DNA from: Dermatemys mawii
Lineage: Eukaryota; Chordata; Testudines; Dermatemydidae
Direction of reading: 5' to 3'
DNA length: 64,000 nt
NCBI GenBank assembly: GCA_007922305.1
Contig: ML677334.1
Location: 19,459,234 to 19,523,233, forward strand
Shown: in pieces, positions 1 through 11,384 of the stretch
How positions within the stretch are numbered: position 1 is the first letter of the stretch
How the letters are laid out: the number at the start of each line of letters is the position of its first letter
Position numbers and translations under genes: made by a program
The notes under the pieces: model-generated
What the model was told of the DNA's origin: nothing
Databases searched by the model: none
Seen by the model: the letters and a program-made list of their open reading frames with translations, nothing else

Positions 1-233
1 TTATTATCTGAAGGCTTTTATATAAACTTGGATTTTGAGACAGAGAGAGAACACATGGTCCTTAAACTTATTTGACATTGTGCAGTATCCTGATACGGTA
101 TAAAACCAGTGTAGTTCCACTGACTTCAATGGAATTACGGTAATTTATACCAGCTGAGAATGTGGCACATTAAATACTCATTATATTTTAAATCTGTACT
201 TATGTGATCTTTCCTTTGTGTTTTATGTTATAG
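1..233 (+). other. 3' end of SERPINB6-like intron 1
   Basis: The sequence leads into the acceptor at 233. Bases 118-165 resemble one arm (ccactgacttcaatggaat) of the short hairpin repeats seen elsewhere in the window. The non-coding first exon and the promoter of this gene lie outside the window. Confidence 0.6.
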
Positions 234-243
234 GTTCTGAACC

Positions 244-408
244 ATGGATAACCTCAATAAAGCAAACACCATCTTTGCGCTCAGCCTATTAAAAAAACTG
301 AGTGAGAATGATACAAAGAACATATTCTTTTCTCCTTTGAGTATCTCCTCTGCTTTGTCCATGGTTTATTTGGGTGCAAAAGGTAACACTGCAGCCCAGA
401 TGGCAAAG
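244..408 (+). CDS. SERPINB6: SERPINB6-like coding exon 1 (gene exon 2)
   Basis: The exon encodes the first 55 residues (helices A and B), including [14 protein letters not shown] and LGAKGNTA, the serpin N-terminal signature. It starts after the acceptor ttatag at 228-233 with 10 nt of 5' UTR and ends at AAG before gtaggt. Phase 0 at the end. Confidence 0.93.
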
Positions 409-3400
409 GTAGGTCTGGATAAACTTGAACCACTTAACACAACTTTGCTTTAGAAACTGAACCACAGATCTCTATTGTATGTTCTGTACTTATGCAAAAC
501 TCCCATTATCATCAAGGTGTGCCTGAGAGCAGAATTTTGGTGACACCATATAGCTGAGGTGCCTTGAAAAAGAGTTGTTTAGCTGCCTCAAGATTTAGAA
601 AAGAATTTCAGTTACATTCTCTGGGATTAATATCAGATTATACTAATCACCTAATATGTCTTAAAAACATAGGCAGGAGCATTTTCTGAAAATCAGCCCC
701 CCTTTAAGGTGTCAAGTTGGGCAACCAAAAAAATCACTTGTCCCTTTTGAAAATGTAGGCCTAATTCATTAAGCTGTTAATGTCAAATCCTGGTCCAATG
801 AGAACTCAGAACCTCTAGAGAGAGAGAGGGCCTAGGGAAGAAGAGTTGCATGCCAAGTGTGGAGCCCCGAAGTCCCACTGAAAGGTCAAGCAAAGACCAA
901 AGAGGGGAACCGGGAGACAGAGTCACAAATGCAAAAGGAGAACAAGATTTAGAAAAGGAGAGTGATCAATAGTGGCAAAATTGGCAGGAGTCAGTAAAGA
1001 TGAGGATGGAGTTGAGGCCCTGAGATCTGGCTGCAAAGAGGTTATTAGAGGGAAAGACTTCAGTGTTGCAGCTACATAGCCTTTTAGGTTCTCTTAGCTT
1101 GTGGGTTTTTAGTATAGTCTGCTAGGAGTCTTGGGGTGGGAAGAACAAGTTTCAAAACTAGATTTATAGTTATCCACTTAGAGCCTTATACAATATTTGG
1201 CTTAGGGGAGGGAAAGAGTTTGTCTAAACTTGCAACTTCAACAGTAAAATATGGTGGAGTTGAAACCGATTGCTTATAATCTGTAATGACTTTTAGGATT
1301 GGCATGTATATGTCTTTTGTTTAGAATGCTTAACTACCATACTAGCAGACGTCGCTAAAAATTACATGCACTAGTGGGTGTGAACATTCTCTTGTTCTTT
1401 GTCAGTAAGATCTCTTGCTCAAGATATCGATCAGTACGACAGCTGTGCAATTGTCATGGAATTCATATTATGACATTTTTAGCAGTTATTACTTTGAAGC
1501 AAACCCAACATTTGGGAGGTAATATTTTTTGTAAAAATTCAATCTTTTTAGTGTCACTTTAACTCAAACCGAGGATGAATTTTAAGCTTTGATACTAGGG
1601 TTATTTATTTAAACTGCATTGTTTAAATAAACATTGAGACAAATTCTGCTGTTGCATTGGTGTAAAACTAAAGTAACTATTAGATTTCAGTGGAATTTTA
1701 TCAGATCTACATCTATATAAATGAAAGCAAAGTTTTGAAAAAATCAAGATTAAGCCACATGTTGATCTATGAGATGTGATATCAGTGATTTTAGCCCAGA
1801 GATTTACCATGGGTCTCCCAAAGAGTTATCCCAGACTGCATTAGGTTGAATTGGGCCTGTTGTATCCTATGGGGACAGTGCCTTTGATGACCTACCCGTC
1901 ACCCCTGTTGGCTGTTTGGCCTTTTGGGAAGCCTCTGAGGTCTTGGTCTATTTTTGTTGCTTTGGGCATTTGCCTGCCCACATGCAATGAAGCACTGTAG
2001 AGCTAAAGTTTTCCCTTAGAAAGGGCTTTTCAGGGTGTCGTACTTCACTACAGTGTTTCATATTAGAAGAGTCATTCTTGATTTCTGTTACATAAAGAAT
2101 TAATGCACTGGAGCACTAGGTCATCCATAACATTTCTTCATTCCACTAACATTTAAGCTCAAATAAGAGCCAGATCTGTTCTTGAATGTGTTCCCAAGAG
2201 AACCTCTGCTAACTATTGTACTATCAGGTGCTTCATTTTAGTAAAGTAGAATAAGGAAAAGAATAGGGAATGGGACAATGCAAACATGAAATGATGCAAC
2301 AAATAATTAATTATGGAAGACAAAATGGAGGCCCTGTTACAAAGGGACAAAGGCAGCAGCATCCTATGGTAGTGGTTGAATTGAAGGCATAGTTCCAAAA
2401 CATCGCTGGAAGCTTTGGGAAAAGGATGGTTGAAAGGGATACTGTCAACTTAAATCATACCTTGGCTGAATTTTTTTTTTAAACCTTCTAGTGTTGCAAG
2501 TATCAGTTAAAATAAGGGACATTTCCCCCAGTTTAAATACTTGTGCATTTGGCAGCACTTTGTGTTTCACTCTTTCTTCCATAGAGACATTTTCCCTGTT
2601 TGTCAGGCTCTTTCGCACCATGAAACAAATTTTAAAACTGTAACTATGAATCTACAAAAATCGACATGGGGCTAGAGAGACAGGTGTAAAACATGAAGCT
2701 ACTTTAACTTCATGTTTTAAAACTGTGTAGAGATCAAGTTGATGGTTTTCCTTTAAACTCTCCAGAACTGTTCATTTTCTGTGTACTAAAGCTATAACGG
2801 AGAAAGGGGTCTCTTCAGAACAGCTATGTTTATTCCCAGGGTAAAATGTTTTTTGTGCAGTGTCTCTTTTCTCACCTGCACAATGAGCTCCAAATGTGTT
2901 GTGTAATGGGAAATCCTTTCCCTTTTAGGGTTCCCTTGGTTGTTCAGGCTGCAGCTTTCATCTCTAAGCTGCTGAAAGGCATTGTACTAACCTGTCCCAA
3001 AGCAAACGTTTCAGCACATGTGGGTCATGCTGAGTGTATTCCTGTCTCACTCTGTAGGTGCTTTCTTTGGACAAAGCTGACGACATTGATGGTAGATACC
3101 AGGCACTTGTTTCTGAAATTAACAAACCAGGGACTAATTATGTTCTTCGGATTGCCAACTGGCTCTATGGGGAAAAGACATTTGAATTTCTTGCAGTAAG
3201 TCAAACGTTCAGTTTGTTTTTGTGTTGTAACATATTTGCGACACTTCCATTTCTGAGTGCAAATAAAGGTTTTGGCTTTAATCTACAGGCACTGTGTAGT
3301 TCAGGACCTGTCAAACCAAAGCCAGTCTACTTGTACAATCCAAACAATTGTTGCTCAGCTAATTGTTTGACAGTCCCTAGCTCTGAACTCTTGAGAACTG

Positions 3401-6400
3401 GAGTGGACTGCTGTCAATGGAAAGTCCAACAAACCAAACTCTTCAGCATTCCATTAATCACTCAGGCATTTCTGGCCAGGAGCTAACATTTTAAGAATTT
3501 CCTTCAAGTAGTGGGCAGGGAGGGGAATAGGCATTATTGTGTGACTTTTTGTGGGGTCTTCCCTCCCCTTAAATTGTACAGTGCATTCAAAGGACACAGC
3601 AATGGGCACATAATTATCTTTTTTAAATCAAACAGAAGAGTGAGTAGAAATTCTCCAAAGACTTAGCTGAGAATAATGAGTACTAGGGTATATATTTCCC
3701 TTTTAAAATGTGTCCAAAAAGTGTACCTCTGATTTTCACCTGACTCTTTCTGACCCCCCTTCTTTCATCTCAGAAAATTAAGAAATAGCTGAAAAATCTC
3801 TCAAGTTTTAGCTTCTAAAAACACTTACATTTTCAGTAAGAAAATCAACCTTACCCTCCCCAATCTGCAGTAATTTTATTACTAAAAGGGATTGCCAGTA
3901 TAAATTGGCTCAGAACAAGAGTTCCTCTTCTCAATTAAAGTTAAAACCACTGTGATTGAATATTTAAACTTGGCATCTTTGGCATTTCGTCCATAAAATA
4001 GAAGACTCCAAAATACAAAATGGAGAGAGAGCATGATTTTGATCTAACCACATAATTACTGACCTATTGACATTTGCACAGCAGGCGTTTCATGAGGCTG
4101 AAGAGCACGTTATTATGGTCCACACATACTATAGAAAAAAGATATAGAAAAAAGATATAGAAATAACCTCCTTGAGGTTTCACTTCTGAACTAGATCCAG
4201 TGCGAGATACTCTGGGAGGGTGACAGAAACTTTATCTAGAGACCAATTTACAAAGAAGCCTTGTACTCTCAAACCAAAGCAAATCGATTGCATCACTTTC
4301 ACCTGCAGTCTGGTTGATCTGTCAGTAAGCCAGCTGCTCAGGCTAAGAATGTAATAATAGAAAATAAAATGCTCAGCTTGAAAAGAAATGACAACAAGCT
4401 GGTGTTGAGACCGACTCTGAAGGGGTGGAGGAAGAAGAGGCAGATTCTGTGTTTGAATCTACAACAGCACGCCAGAAAAATACATTGTTAAGACACCCTC
4501 CTTTGCTTGTCCTAGACATTCATAGACTCCTGCCAGAAATTCTACCATGCAGAGCTAGAGCAACTTGACTTCTCTAGAGCTGCAGAAGATTCCAGAAAAC
4601 ACATAAATTCCTGGGTAGAAGAAAAAACTGAAGGTAAGTAGCTTGCAGAGTTCCACAGTGACTCTCTATACAGCTAAAGCGGCTTAAAAAGCATATGGCC
4701 ATAGGAGAGATACAATAAGGGGAGGAGAAGAAAAACTTAATAGAACAGAATCCTTCTGATTAAGATGCAGTTCTTGTCTTGTGCAGCTGTTAGACGATAC
4801 TGTTGTTAATAACACAACTAGGTAGATAGGTATGTATTAGCTAAAAACTGTTCTTCCTTTAATGTGTCTGAAAGGTAAAATCCAGAATCTGTTGGCTCAG
4901 GGTGTTGTTGGTTCAATGACCAGACTAGTCTTGGTGAACGCCATCTACTTCAAAGGCAACTGGGCGACACAGTTCAACAAAGATCGTACAGTGGAAAAGC
5001 AATTTAAAATTAACAAGGTAAGAAGTAGGAAAATGTCACTAACTTTGTATTGCTTTTCACCCAGAGAAAATACTTTTAATCAGGATTGCACAAAGGACAC
5101 TTTACCACAACCCTGTATTCTATCCCATCCCCTCCACACAACCCTTGTATTCCTTGTTTCCTTCACTTGCTTTCTGCTGTCCCCACTCACTGTATCTTCT
5201 CAGTGTTGGAGGGAGGTAGCTTTGAACATAAAATTTTAACATGGAAGGGAAGAATGCGGATAAGCAAGTGTCAGACAGTTTGGGATTCCATACATTGTTC
5301 AGTGGTTAGGAAACCTGAAAGTCATTTAACCTCCCTGTCCTCTAATGTGCTGCTGTTTCATGTGCAGAACTACCACAGAATTACGGTTAATTACAGAAAC
5401 TGGTCCCCTTTGCTTCAGTTTTTACCCAGTGATAAAACTGGAACATCAATAATGCTCAGCTACTTCACATGTTGTAAGATTTGATTTGTAAAATGTGTGG
5501 CAATGGCTAGTCCTCCTCAAATCAATGTAAATCACGAGTAACTCCACTGCAGTCAGTGGAGCTAAAATAGGGTTACCATATTTCAACATTTTTTTTTTAA
5601 AAAGACACTCTGCCGGAGGGGGGGCGGGTGGGGGCTTGCCTCCCCAAACAGCCTGGCCCTGCCCCCATCTGTTCCCTCCCACTTCCTGCTCCCCGACTGC
5701 CCCCCTCAGAACTCCCAACTCATCCAACCCCCCTTGCTCCTTGTCCCCCGAGCACCCCTCCCGGGACCCCCAACCACCGCCCGGGACCTCACCTCCCCAT
5801 CTAAGCCCCTTGCTCCTTGTCCCCTGACTGCCCCCTCCCCACCCTAACTGCCCCCCTAGGAGTCAGGACACCACACCCCTGCTCCCTGAAACAAAGACAT
5901 TATTTTAAATTAATCAGTCACAGAGGTTTAGTGTGTTCATAAAAAATGTTCATTGCTTTTAGAAAAAGGGAACACTAATTTACTTTGTGTGATCTCCATG
6001 ACAATAGACATGTTTATGAAATGTCACCAACTTTAAAAAATGTTTCCAAAGATTTTAGGCATTACAAAGGATTTTATATCTTACTAAGGTACTGATTTTG
6101 TTGGAGGTTCTCTTAAAACTAGTTCATCAGATAGAAGTAAAGAAAGGGAAACTCGCTTTGTCCAGCTATCTGGAAGAAGAAAGGGATGGACAGAAAGGAC
6201 AGGAAGACTTTGGAAGCAAGTTTTTTTTAACTATAGTAATTAAAATGTGTGTTAGTTTTTTTAAATAAATCTTTCAATAGACCACCCTTATCTATGTTTG
6301 AAGATTCAAGCATTTAAGGCTAAAGATTGTGCATCTAAAAATCTATGCAAGGATTTTTTTAGAGATGTGATTTTATAATCTTCACCAACCCACTAATTAA

Positions 6401-9400
6401 ATATTTTTAAAGCAAATTTTAAACTAAGGTCCTGTAGTCTTACATGTTCTGAGTAAATATTACAGTAATACCCATCTGTTTTTGTAAGTAAATTCAGAAA
6501 CTGACAGTATATACCTTGGGGTTGGCAAATGCCTGTTAAATGGCTTCATTACCACTTGAAGAGTTTCAGTGTTGTGCTGATAGGTCTGGCAAGCTGGACT
6601 TTTATCTATTAGATCCCCAGACTCACCAGGCTGCAGCAGCTGGCTGTGAGAGCCTGCAGGAAGGATCAGAACAGGGATAGGAAAGTTAGAAGGGTAGACA
6701 TTAAGACCCAGTGGTGCCCTGGGTCTGGCTGCTGAAGGCTGCGGTGATGAGAGCGGCTCTGTGTCAGCTGCACTGCATTGATTGTGGGTGGGAGGGAGAA
6801 AAAAATCCCAGACATTTGCAGCTATTTAAAAAGTCCTCCCAGACAGCAATTTAAAGCCCAAAATGCCAGACATGTCTAGGAAAAAACGGACACATGGTAA
6901 CCCTAGCTAAAACAGCTGTACTTACACTGTAAGCTCTCTGGGACAGGGTTGGTCGTCTTGCTAGCCAGTGGGGTCCTGATCCATGACTGGGATTCCGTGG
7001 GGTATGATAGTATAAAAAACGAGTGAGAAGAACTGGGCCCTTTCTGTCTACAAGCAGAAGGGAACGTGCATGCGTTCAGTGCACGGAACGCTTCTGTAAG
7101 CTCTCAGAGTAAGCTTTGAACAAAACAACATCACTTTTGCTGTAAAATGGATTTCACCATTAAATTGATACATAAATTAGATCAGGTTCCTTTTTTTAGC
7201 TACTCACATCAGTGTGCAAATCTGCTCATCTTAAAGTGCATCCACTCTACCACAAGGCATAATACATAATAATCGTTGTGGTGATAAGCCATCCTCATGA
7301 GGCTGTCTCCAAATAACACAAACAGGGACTGGTAACATGACTCTGAAGACTCAGCCCATTTGCATACCAAGAAACTGAATGAAATGTGAGCCACCCTCTG
7401 ACTTATACCCATCCCTTCCTGGATGGTGAAAGACATTCAGGAGTGCTTGGAAGCCCTACTATCTTTTAACATCATCTTTTAGAGAGAGAATTTTGTTGGC
7501 CAGCCCATGTTGTTATTAGGCCAGCACTCCAGAAGCCATGAGTGGAAACCACAGACTTTACTAATTTCTGCTGGGGGTCTAGCTTTCTTCCCATTTGTGA
7601 ATAGTATAATGAAAATGCAAGTGCATACGACTGCATACCATCTGTATAGTGGGCCTCCCCAAATCTGGACTTCAGTTCTTGATAGGTAACAGACAGTACG
7701 GATAGTGTTGATGGATGACCTGCTCTTGTCCATGGAGACGAGATGTACATTCACGCTATTGGATCTCTCTGAAGCATTCAACAGAATGCTGTTGTCCTGC
7801 CTTAGACCTACTGGGGAGTTGGTGCCAATCTTTCATACCAGCCCATCCCCAGAAAGAGCCCTAACTTGTGAAGTTGCTTAGTTCTCCCTTTTCTTCTTTG
7901 GGGATGGTAAATCAGTACTATGCTGACTCCCCATTGAATACAGGGTCATATTAAGGTTTTGACCGTAATCTTCAAAGCTGTCTTTGAAACTGGCCTGAGC
8001 CACCTGAGGACTGCATTTTCTTCATGACAGGGAATATAACCTTTAAAGGAATTCATTAGAAATGACAGAACTATCAGTCACAAAAACTCGAGTGGAAGAT
8101 GGCAGATGACCCACAACTATGGAATTGACTTTGACATAAGAACAACCACAAATCTCAAGTCTTCCAGAACAAACCGTAAAATTCACTCTTTTATCCCCAG
8201 CCTGATTACACTGACTAGTCATTGATGATCTAAAGAACTGTCAGAAATAGAGTTCAGATAAGCATGCAGAAATCCAGATGCTACCTGAGCTTTTAGGCTG
8301 CTCTCTGGTATCAACCATGAACACGCGCAACAGCCTTTCCAGCATACTAATAGGCAATCTCTTTAATCTACTCACAGGATCACTGTTTGTTTTTGCAGCC
8401 TGCTCCTTCCCTAAGACCTGGCAAGATCCTTAAGAAAATCTGGCTTTGTGCCTCTGACCGCTCAACCCCTCCTTTTCTGAATTAATAGGCAATAACAGTG
8501 CTGGCCATATTTAACATGTAACATTCAGAGGTTTGAAATCTCCTGCCTACTAACCTTTTAGACTGAAGCTTTGGAAAAGTTGTATTAATGGCCTTAAAGT
8601 TTAAGGCTAATTCTTATTTACTCATGTTGTTACTCATCTTGCATGACAGGAAAATAATGAAAAAGCCTCACTAGCTTGTGCTCCATAAGAAAAATGGTAG
8701 GTGAAAGTGGATTTCAGAATGGTCATTTCAAACCACTTCAAACATAGTGGCTTTATAATTCTATGATTTAATTATTTTTATAACCTCAGTAAAATATTTG
8801 ATATTTCTTTTGAGATTGCATTCCAGGAAACAGTAGCCTAAAAGAACAAAATATTTAAGCTGAAGATGTTCCCTGTCCATTTGAAACAAAGATTAAACTA
8901 TGTCGGTAAATTAAAAGGCTTGAATCCAGGTGTGACACTCTAAGCACAGAGGTCCAGAGTTTTAATAGTTTTGTTTTGAATAGTTTTGATGACCGGAAGC
9001 TACACACTAAGCAACTAAAATACCTGTGATGGTTTCCTCAGAATAAATCTGAAGGGACTGGGCCATACAAATGGGAAAAGCCTGATGGAATTCTGGTTCA
9101 TTCCCTGCCACTTCCCTACAGGATTTTCTAGAGCTCTGTCCAGCCTAGTTTCAGATGTCCCATGTCTTTTGAATCCCAGCTCTTCTAGTTTAGTACCAAC
9201 ATGCTTGCTCTGAATTACTTGTTGACACTGATACTTTTTTTTTTTTTAAAAAAAGAATGAGAGCAAACCAGTGCAGATGATGTTCAAGAAAGCTGAATTT
9301 AACATGAGCTACATAGCAGACTTTCAGACCCAAATCCTTGAGCTCCCTTATGTTGATAACGAGACTAGTATGATCATCCTGCTTCCTAATAAAATCCAAG

Positions 9401-10685
9401 ATGATTCCACTGGCCTGGAACAGGTAAGCCATTTGTACTGAATACAAAGCTCAAATCCTGCCAGAGAAGAGCATTTGACTAAATCTCATTTCATTCTGTG
9501 AATTCAAGTCCCATGCTCTGCACTCGCCAGTATTAGCACAGGGTGGGAGAGCTGCGGAGGCTTTGCATGTGTCCCCCAAGAGATGGGAATACCATGTGTC
9601 ACTGTCGAGTTGGCACAGCTCTCTGTGATGTCCAGAGAAATGTTAAGTTATGAAAGGAGAGACTTCTTAACCGAAGGAGGGGTCATCAGGGATTGGGACG
9701 AAGCCAGAATGTAGTGAGTGACAGACTCACTGGAGAGTCTGATCCTGGAAATCTTTTAATCTCACAAAAACCACTCTGACAGATTTTCCCCCATATTCCT
9801 GTCTAACTGTTGTCAGTTGGGTTCGCCCTCACTGTACCTAAGGATTGCTTCATATGGGTGTCTTCAAGTGCTCCTCCATTCAAGAGCTACTGATTTCCTT
9901 TGTGTGCTACATTGTTATTGGGCTGGCAAAGGAGAGCGAAATAGTAATGCCTCTCCCACAGTAGCCACCTCTGCAAAGTACACTTCATTACTAATGACAA
10001 CATGCTATTGCATTAACTTGTCACCATGAAGGATAACCTTGTGACGGTACTTGCCTATAGCACAGTGGGGCTCTCATCCTAATTAGAGGGCCTTTTGACT
10101 GTACTGATGAATGTATCTGAATGCCATTTATTTTTCGCTTCTTACCACAGCAATAGCATCCCCTCCAGATCAGGAGGGGATGCTAATCCCTACCATGTAA
10201 ACACACACAGTGGTCATTTTCTCGTTAGTATAAATTCCTGACTTTTCTTCCTCTTTAATTTTGACTTACGTTTCTTGTAGCTGGAAAGAGAACTTACCTA
10301 TGAAAAACTTCTAGAGTCGATAAATCCAGAAATGATGGACTCTAGTGAAGTGGAGGTGTGTTTACCCAGATTTAAGTTGGAGGAAACTTATGATCTGAAG
10401 CCTGTTCTGAAGAGCATGGGAATGGCCGATGCGTTTGACAGAGGCAAGGCAGATTTATCTGGAATGTCAGCCAGCAATGACCTAGTTCTCTCTGAGGTTG
10501 TTCACAAGTCCTTTGTGGAAGTAAACGAAGAAGGCACCGAGGCTGCAGCTGCTACTGCAGCAGTGGTCAATTTGCGATGTGCACTGGTTGTATCACGGTT
10601 CACTGCTGACCATCCTTTCCTCTTCTTTATCCGGCACAACAAAACTGGCAACATTCTGTTCTGTGGCAGATTTTGTTCCCCCTAA
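244..10685 (+). CDS. SERPINB6: Clade B (ov-) serpin, SERPINB6-like, complete coding region in six exons
   Basis: Coding exons are 244-408, 3058-3195, 4516-4633, 4875-5017, 9256-9423 and 10281-10685. Together they give 1137 nt, or 378 aa plus TAA; human SERPINB6 is 376 aa. All introns are GT-AG and the phases (0,0,1,0,0) match the 7-exon ov-serpin layout without the extra CD-loop exon. The start is the ATG in GAACCATGG directly after an acceptor at 233. There is no signal peptide, as usual for these intracellular serpins. The inhibitory hinge [10 protein letters not shown] is intact, followed by AAVVNLRC. Counting from the hinge puts P1 at Arg343 and P1' at Cys344, the Arg-Cys pair of SERPINB6. 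The C-terminus FCGRFCSP is typical. Known role of the family: cytosolic suicide inhibitor of trypsin-like serine proteases. I infer orthology with SERPINB6. A lineage-specific B6 paralogue is possible, because more copies could lie upstream. Confidence 0.9.
409..3057 (+). other. SERPINB6-like intron 2
   Basis: This is AT-rich intron with no coding signal. A perfect 12-bp stem with a 9-nt loop occurs at 2687-2719 (taaaacatgaag and its complement). I recognise no repeat family with confidence. Confidence 0.7.
3058..3195 (+). CDS. SERPINB6: SERPINB6-like coding exon 2
   Basis: This is a 138-nt exon, phase 0 at both ends. The acceptor is ctctgtag at 3050-3057 and the donor is gtaagt at 3196. It encodes residues 56-101, including [20 protein letters not shown], the helix D to strand 2A segment typical of ov-serpins. 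Confidence 0.92.
3196..4515 (+). other. SERPINB6-like intron 3
   Basis: No gene or known repeat is recognised. A short 13-bp tandem (tatagaaaaaaga-like, about 2.5 copies) lies near 4132-4163. The next intron, 4634-4874, is only 241 nt and also holds nothing recognisable. Confidence 0.65.
4516..4633 (+). CDS. SERPINB6: SERPINB6-like coding exon 3
   Basis: This 118-nt exon is flanked by gtcctag and gtaagt. It encodes [19 protein letters not shown] and then [13 protein letters not shown]. The DSCQKFY motif is characteristic of SERPINB6. It ends in phase 1. Confidence 0.92.
4875..5017 (+). CDS. SERPINB6: SERPINB6-like coding exon 4
   Basis: This is a 143-nt exon. The acceptor is gaaag at 4870-4874 and the donor gtaaga starts at 5018. 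It completes the split Gly codon and encodes [10 protein letters not shown], then [13 protein letters not shown], the serpin strand 3A/breach region. Confidence 0.92.
5018..5567 (+). other. Start of SERPINB6-like intron 5
   Basis: No coding signal. A stretch near 5293-5345 (gttcagtggttagga ... gtcatttaacctccctgtcc) resembles a decayed MIR/CORE-SINE but is too degraded to be sure. The segment ends with the 8-bp target duplication of the next element. Confidence 0.4.
5568..6904. mobile_element. 1.3-kb non-autonomous hAT-like transposon with 8-bp TSD
   Basis: The element begins TAGGGTTACCATAT and ends ATGGTAACCCT, giving an 11-bp terminal inverted repeat (AGGGTTACCAT). It is bounded by an exact 8-bp duplication, agctaaaa, at 5560-5567 and 6905-6912. 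An 8-bp duplication fits the hAT superfamily. The inside holds a C-rich block at 5610-5880 (repeats of ctgactgcccc and ctccttgtcccc) and AT-rich DNA. No transposase reading frame is visible. Ends of the same type occur at 60806-62480. Confidence 0.75.
6913..7689 (+). other. Intron 5 sequence between two repeats
   Basis: No gene or clear repeat is recognised. The first part (ctgtaagctctctgggacaggg, about 6930) resembles the 3' region of old CR1/L3-type LINEs. Confidence 0.4.
7690..8240 (+). mobile_element. Degraded CR1/L2-type LINE reverse-transcriptase remnant
   Basis: Translation near 7708-7790 gives [18 protein letters not shown] followed by SEAFN. This matches the L-L-D-L-S-x-A-F-(D/N) core of CR1/L2 reverse transcriptases. 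Further on (about 7925-7990) fragments read [15 protein letters not shown], like the C-terminal part of L2 ORF2. The frame is broken by stops, so this is a fossil within intron 5. Exact ends are uncertain. Confidence 0.5.
8245..9255 (+). other. End of SERPINB6-like intron 5
   Basis: No gene or repeat is recognised. It ends in a T-run plus A-run before the acceptor at 9255. Confidence 0.6.
9256..9423 (+). CDS. SERPINB6: SERPINB6-like coding exon 5
   Basis: This 168-nt exon is in phase 0. It encodes [20 protein letters not shown], then [18 protein letters not shown], and ends STGLEQ before gtaagc. The acceptor is odd: a run of T is followed by a run of A directly before the G, with no pyrimidine next to the AG. 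Confidence 0.92.
9424..10280 (+). other. SERPINB6-like intron 6
   Basis: No coding signal or clear repeat. A small palindrome, atcccctcc-agatc-aggaggggat, lies near 10157-10180. The intron ends in the acceptor ttcttgtag. Confidence 0.65.
10281..10685 (+). CDS. SERPINB6: SERPINB6-like last coding exon with reactive-centre loop
   Basis: This terminal exon has 405 nt including TAA at 10683-10685, after the acceptor ttcttgtag. It encodes residues 245-378: strands 1B-3B, the hinge [10 protein letters not shown], the scissile bond Arg343-Cys344, the shutter/gate motif ADHPFLFFI and the C-terminal FCGRFCSP. Confidence 0.95.
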   Translation: MERELTYEKLLESINPEMMDSSEVEVCLPRFKLEETYDLKPVLKSMGMADAFDRGKADLSGMSASNDLVLSEVVHKSFVEVNEEGTEAAAATAAVVNLRCALVVSRFTADHPFLFFIRHNKTGNILFCGRFCSP

Positions 10686-10981
10686 AAAGAAAAAGTTGCC
10701 ATTAACTCAGTAAAGTTATTGCCATTTTACTATCTTGGGATTTTTTTTTATTTTTTTTTTGCGCTCTAAGCAACAAGCTTTGTGCAGGAGCTGTACGTTA
10801 CATGGTGCAACCCTAACACCCTTCTCTCCTGTGCCTGAAACAGCTTTTTATAGTCCTCTATTCAAATTTAAGCAACAGTTTTAAATAACAGGATCATTTA
10901 AGAATGTCTACGGTAAATGGTAAGACTTAATGGCATTTGCCATAGTTCACTGGAAAACACCCCTTGTATCCTGTATACCTA

Positions 10982-10987
10982 AATAAA
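10982..10987 (+). promoter_or_regulatory. Candidate poly(A) signal of SERPINB6-like gene
   Basis: An AATAAA lies about 300 nt after the stop codon. A second AATAAA at 11669-11674 is followed by a GT-rich stretch (gtgctgtgtggtcagg) and would give a 3' UTR of about 1 kb. Which one is used cannot be told from sequence alone. Confidence 0.5.
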
Positions 10988-11313
10988 TGCAGATTTCTTT
11001 AGCTTAAGTCCTGACTCTTCTTTAACCATAACTACTTGCGTAATGCATCCCTCCATCTCTGTACTTCTTCCCCTAGAAATCTGGTTCTTATTCTAAGGGC
11101 TGCTTAGCAGCAAATGGTAAGATCTTGTGGGGAGAGGTAAAAGAAAGAAGACTGACTGCCCTCCAAATGCTTTATGCAAATTTCCCTTTTCCCTGTCTCA
11201 TTTTCCAGACTGGGTCCTTCTATGTCTATCTGTGCAGCCATCTAACAGATTTTTATGAATGATGCTAACATAACTGTCTTAGAATAATTGAACAAGTACT
11301 TATTCAAGACAAG

Positions 11314-11384
11314 GAGTGAAATTAAATTCACTAAAGTCAATGGTAAAACTTCTTATTGACTTCAGTGGGATCAGGATTTCACTC
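11314..11384. repeat. Short hairpin (fold-back) repeat
   Basis: The left arm gagtgaaat ... tcactaaagtcaatgg pairs with the right arm attgacttcagtgg ... atttcactc. It belongs to a set of similar imperfect palindromes in the window (25903, 27031, 40510) that share the gaagtcaatgg core. Confidence 0.6.
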
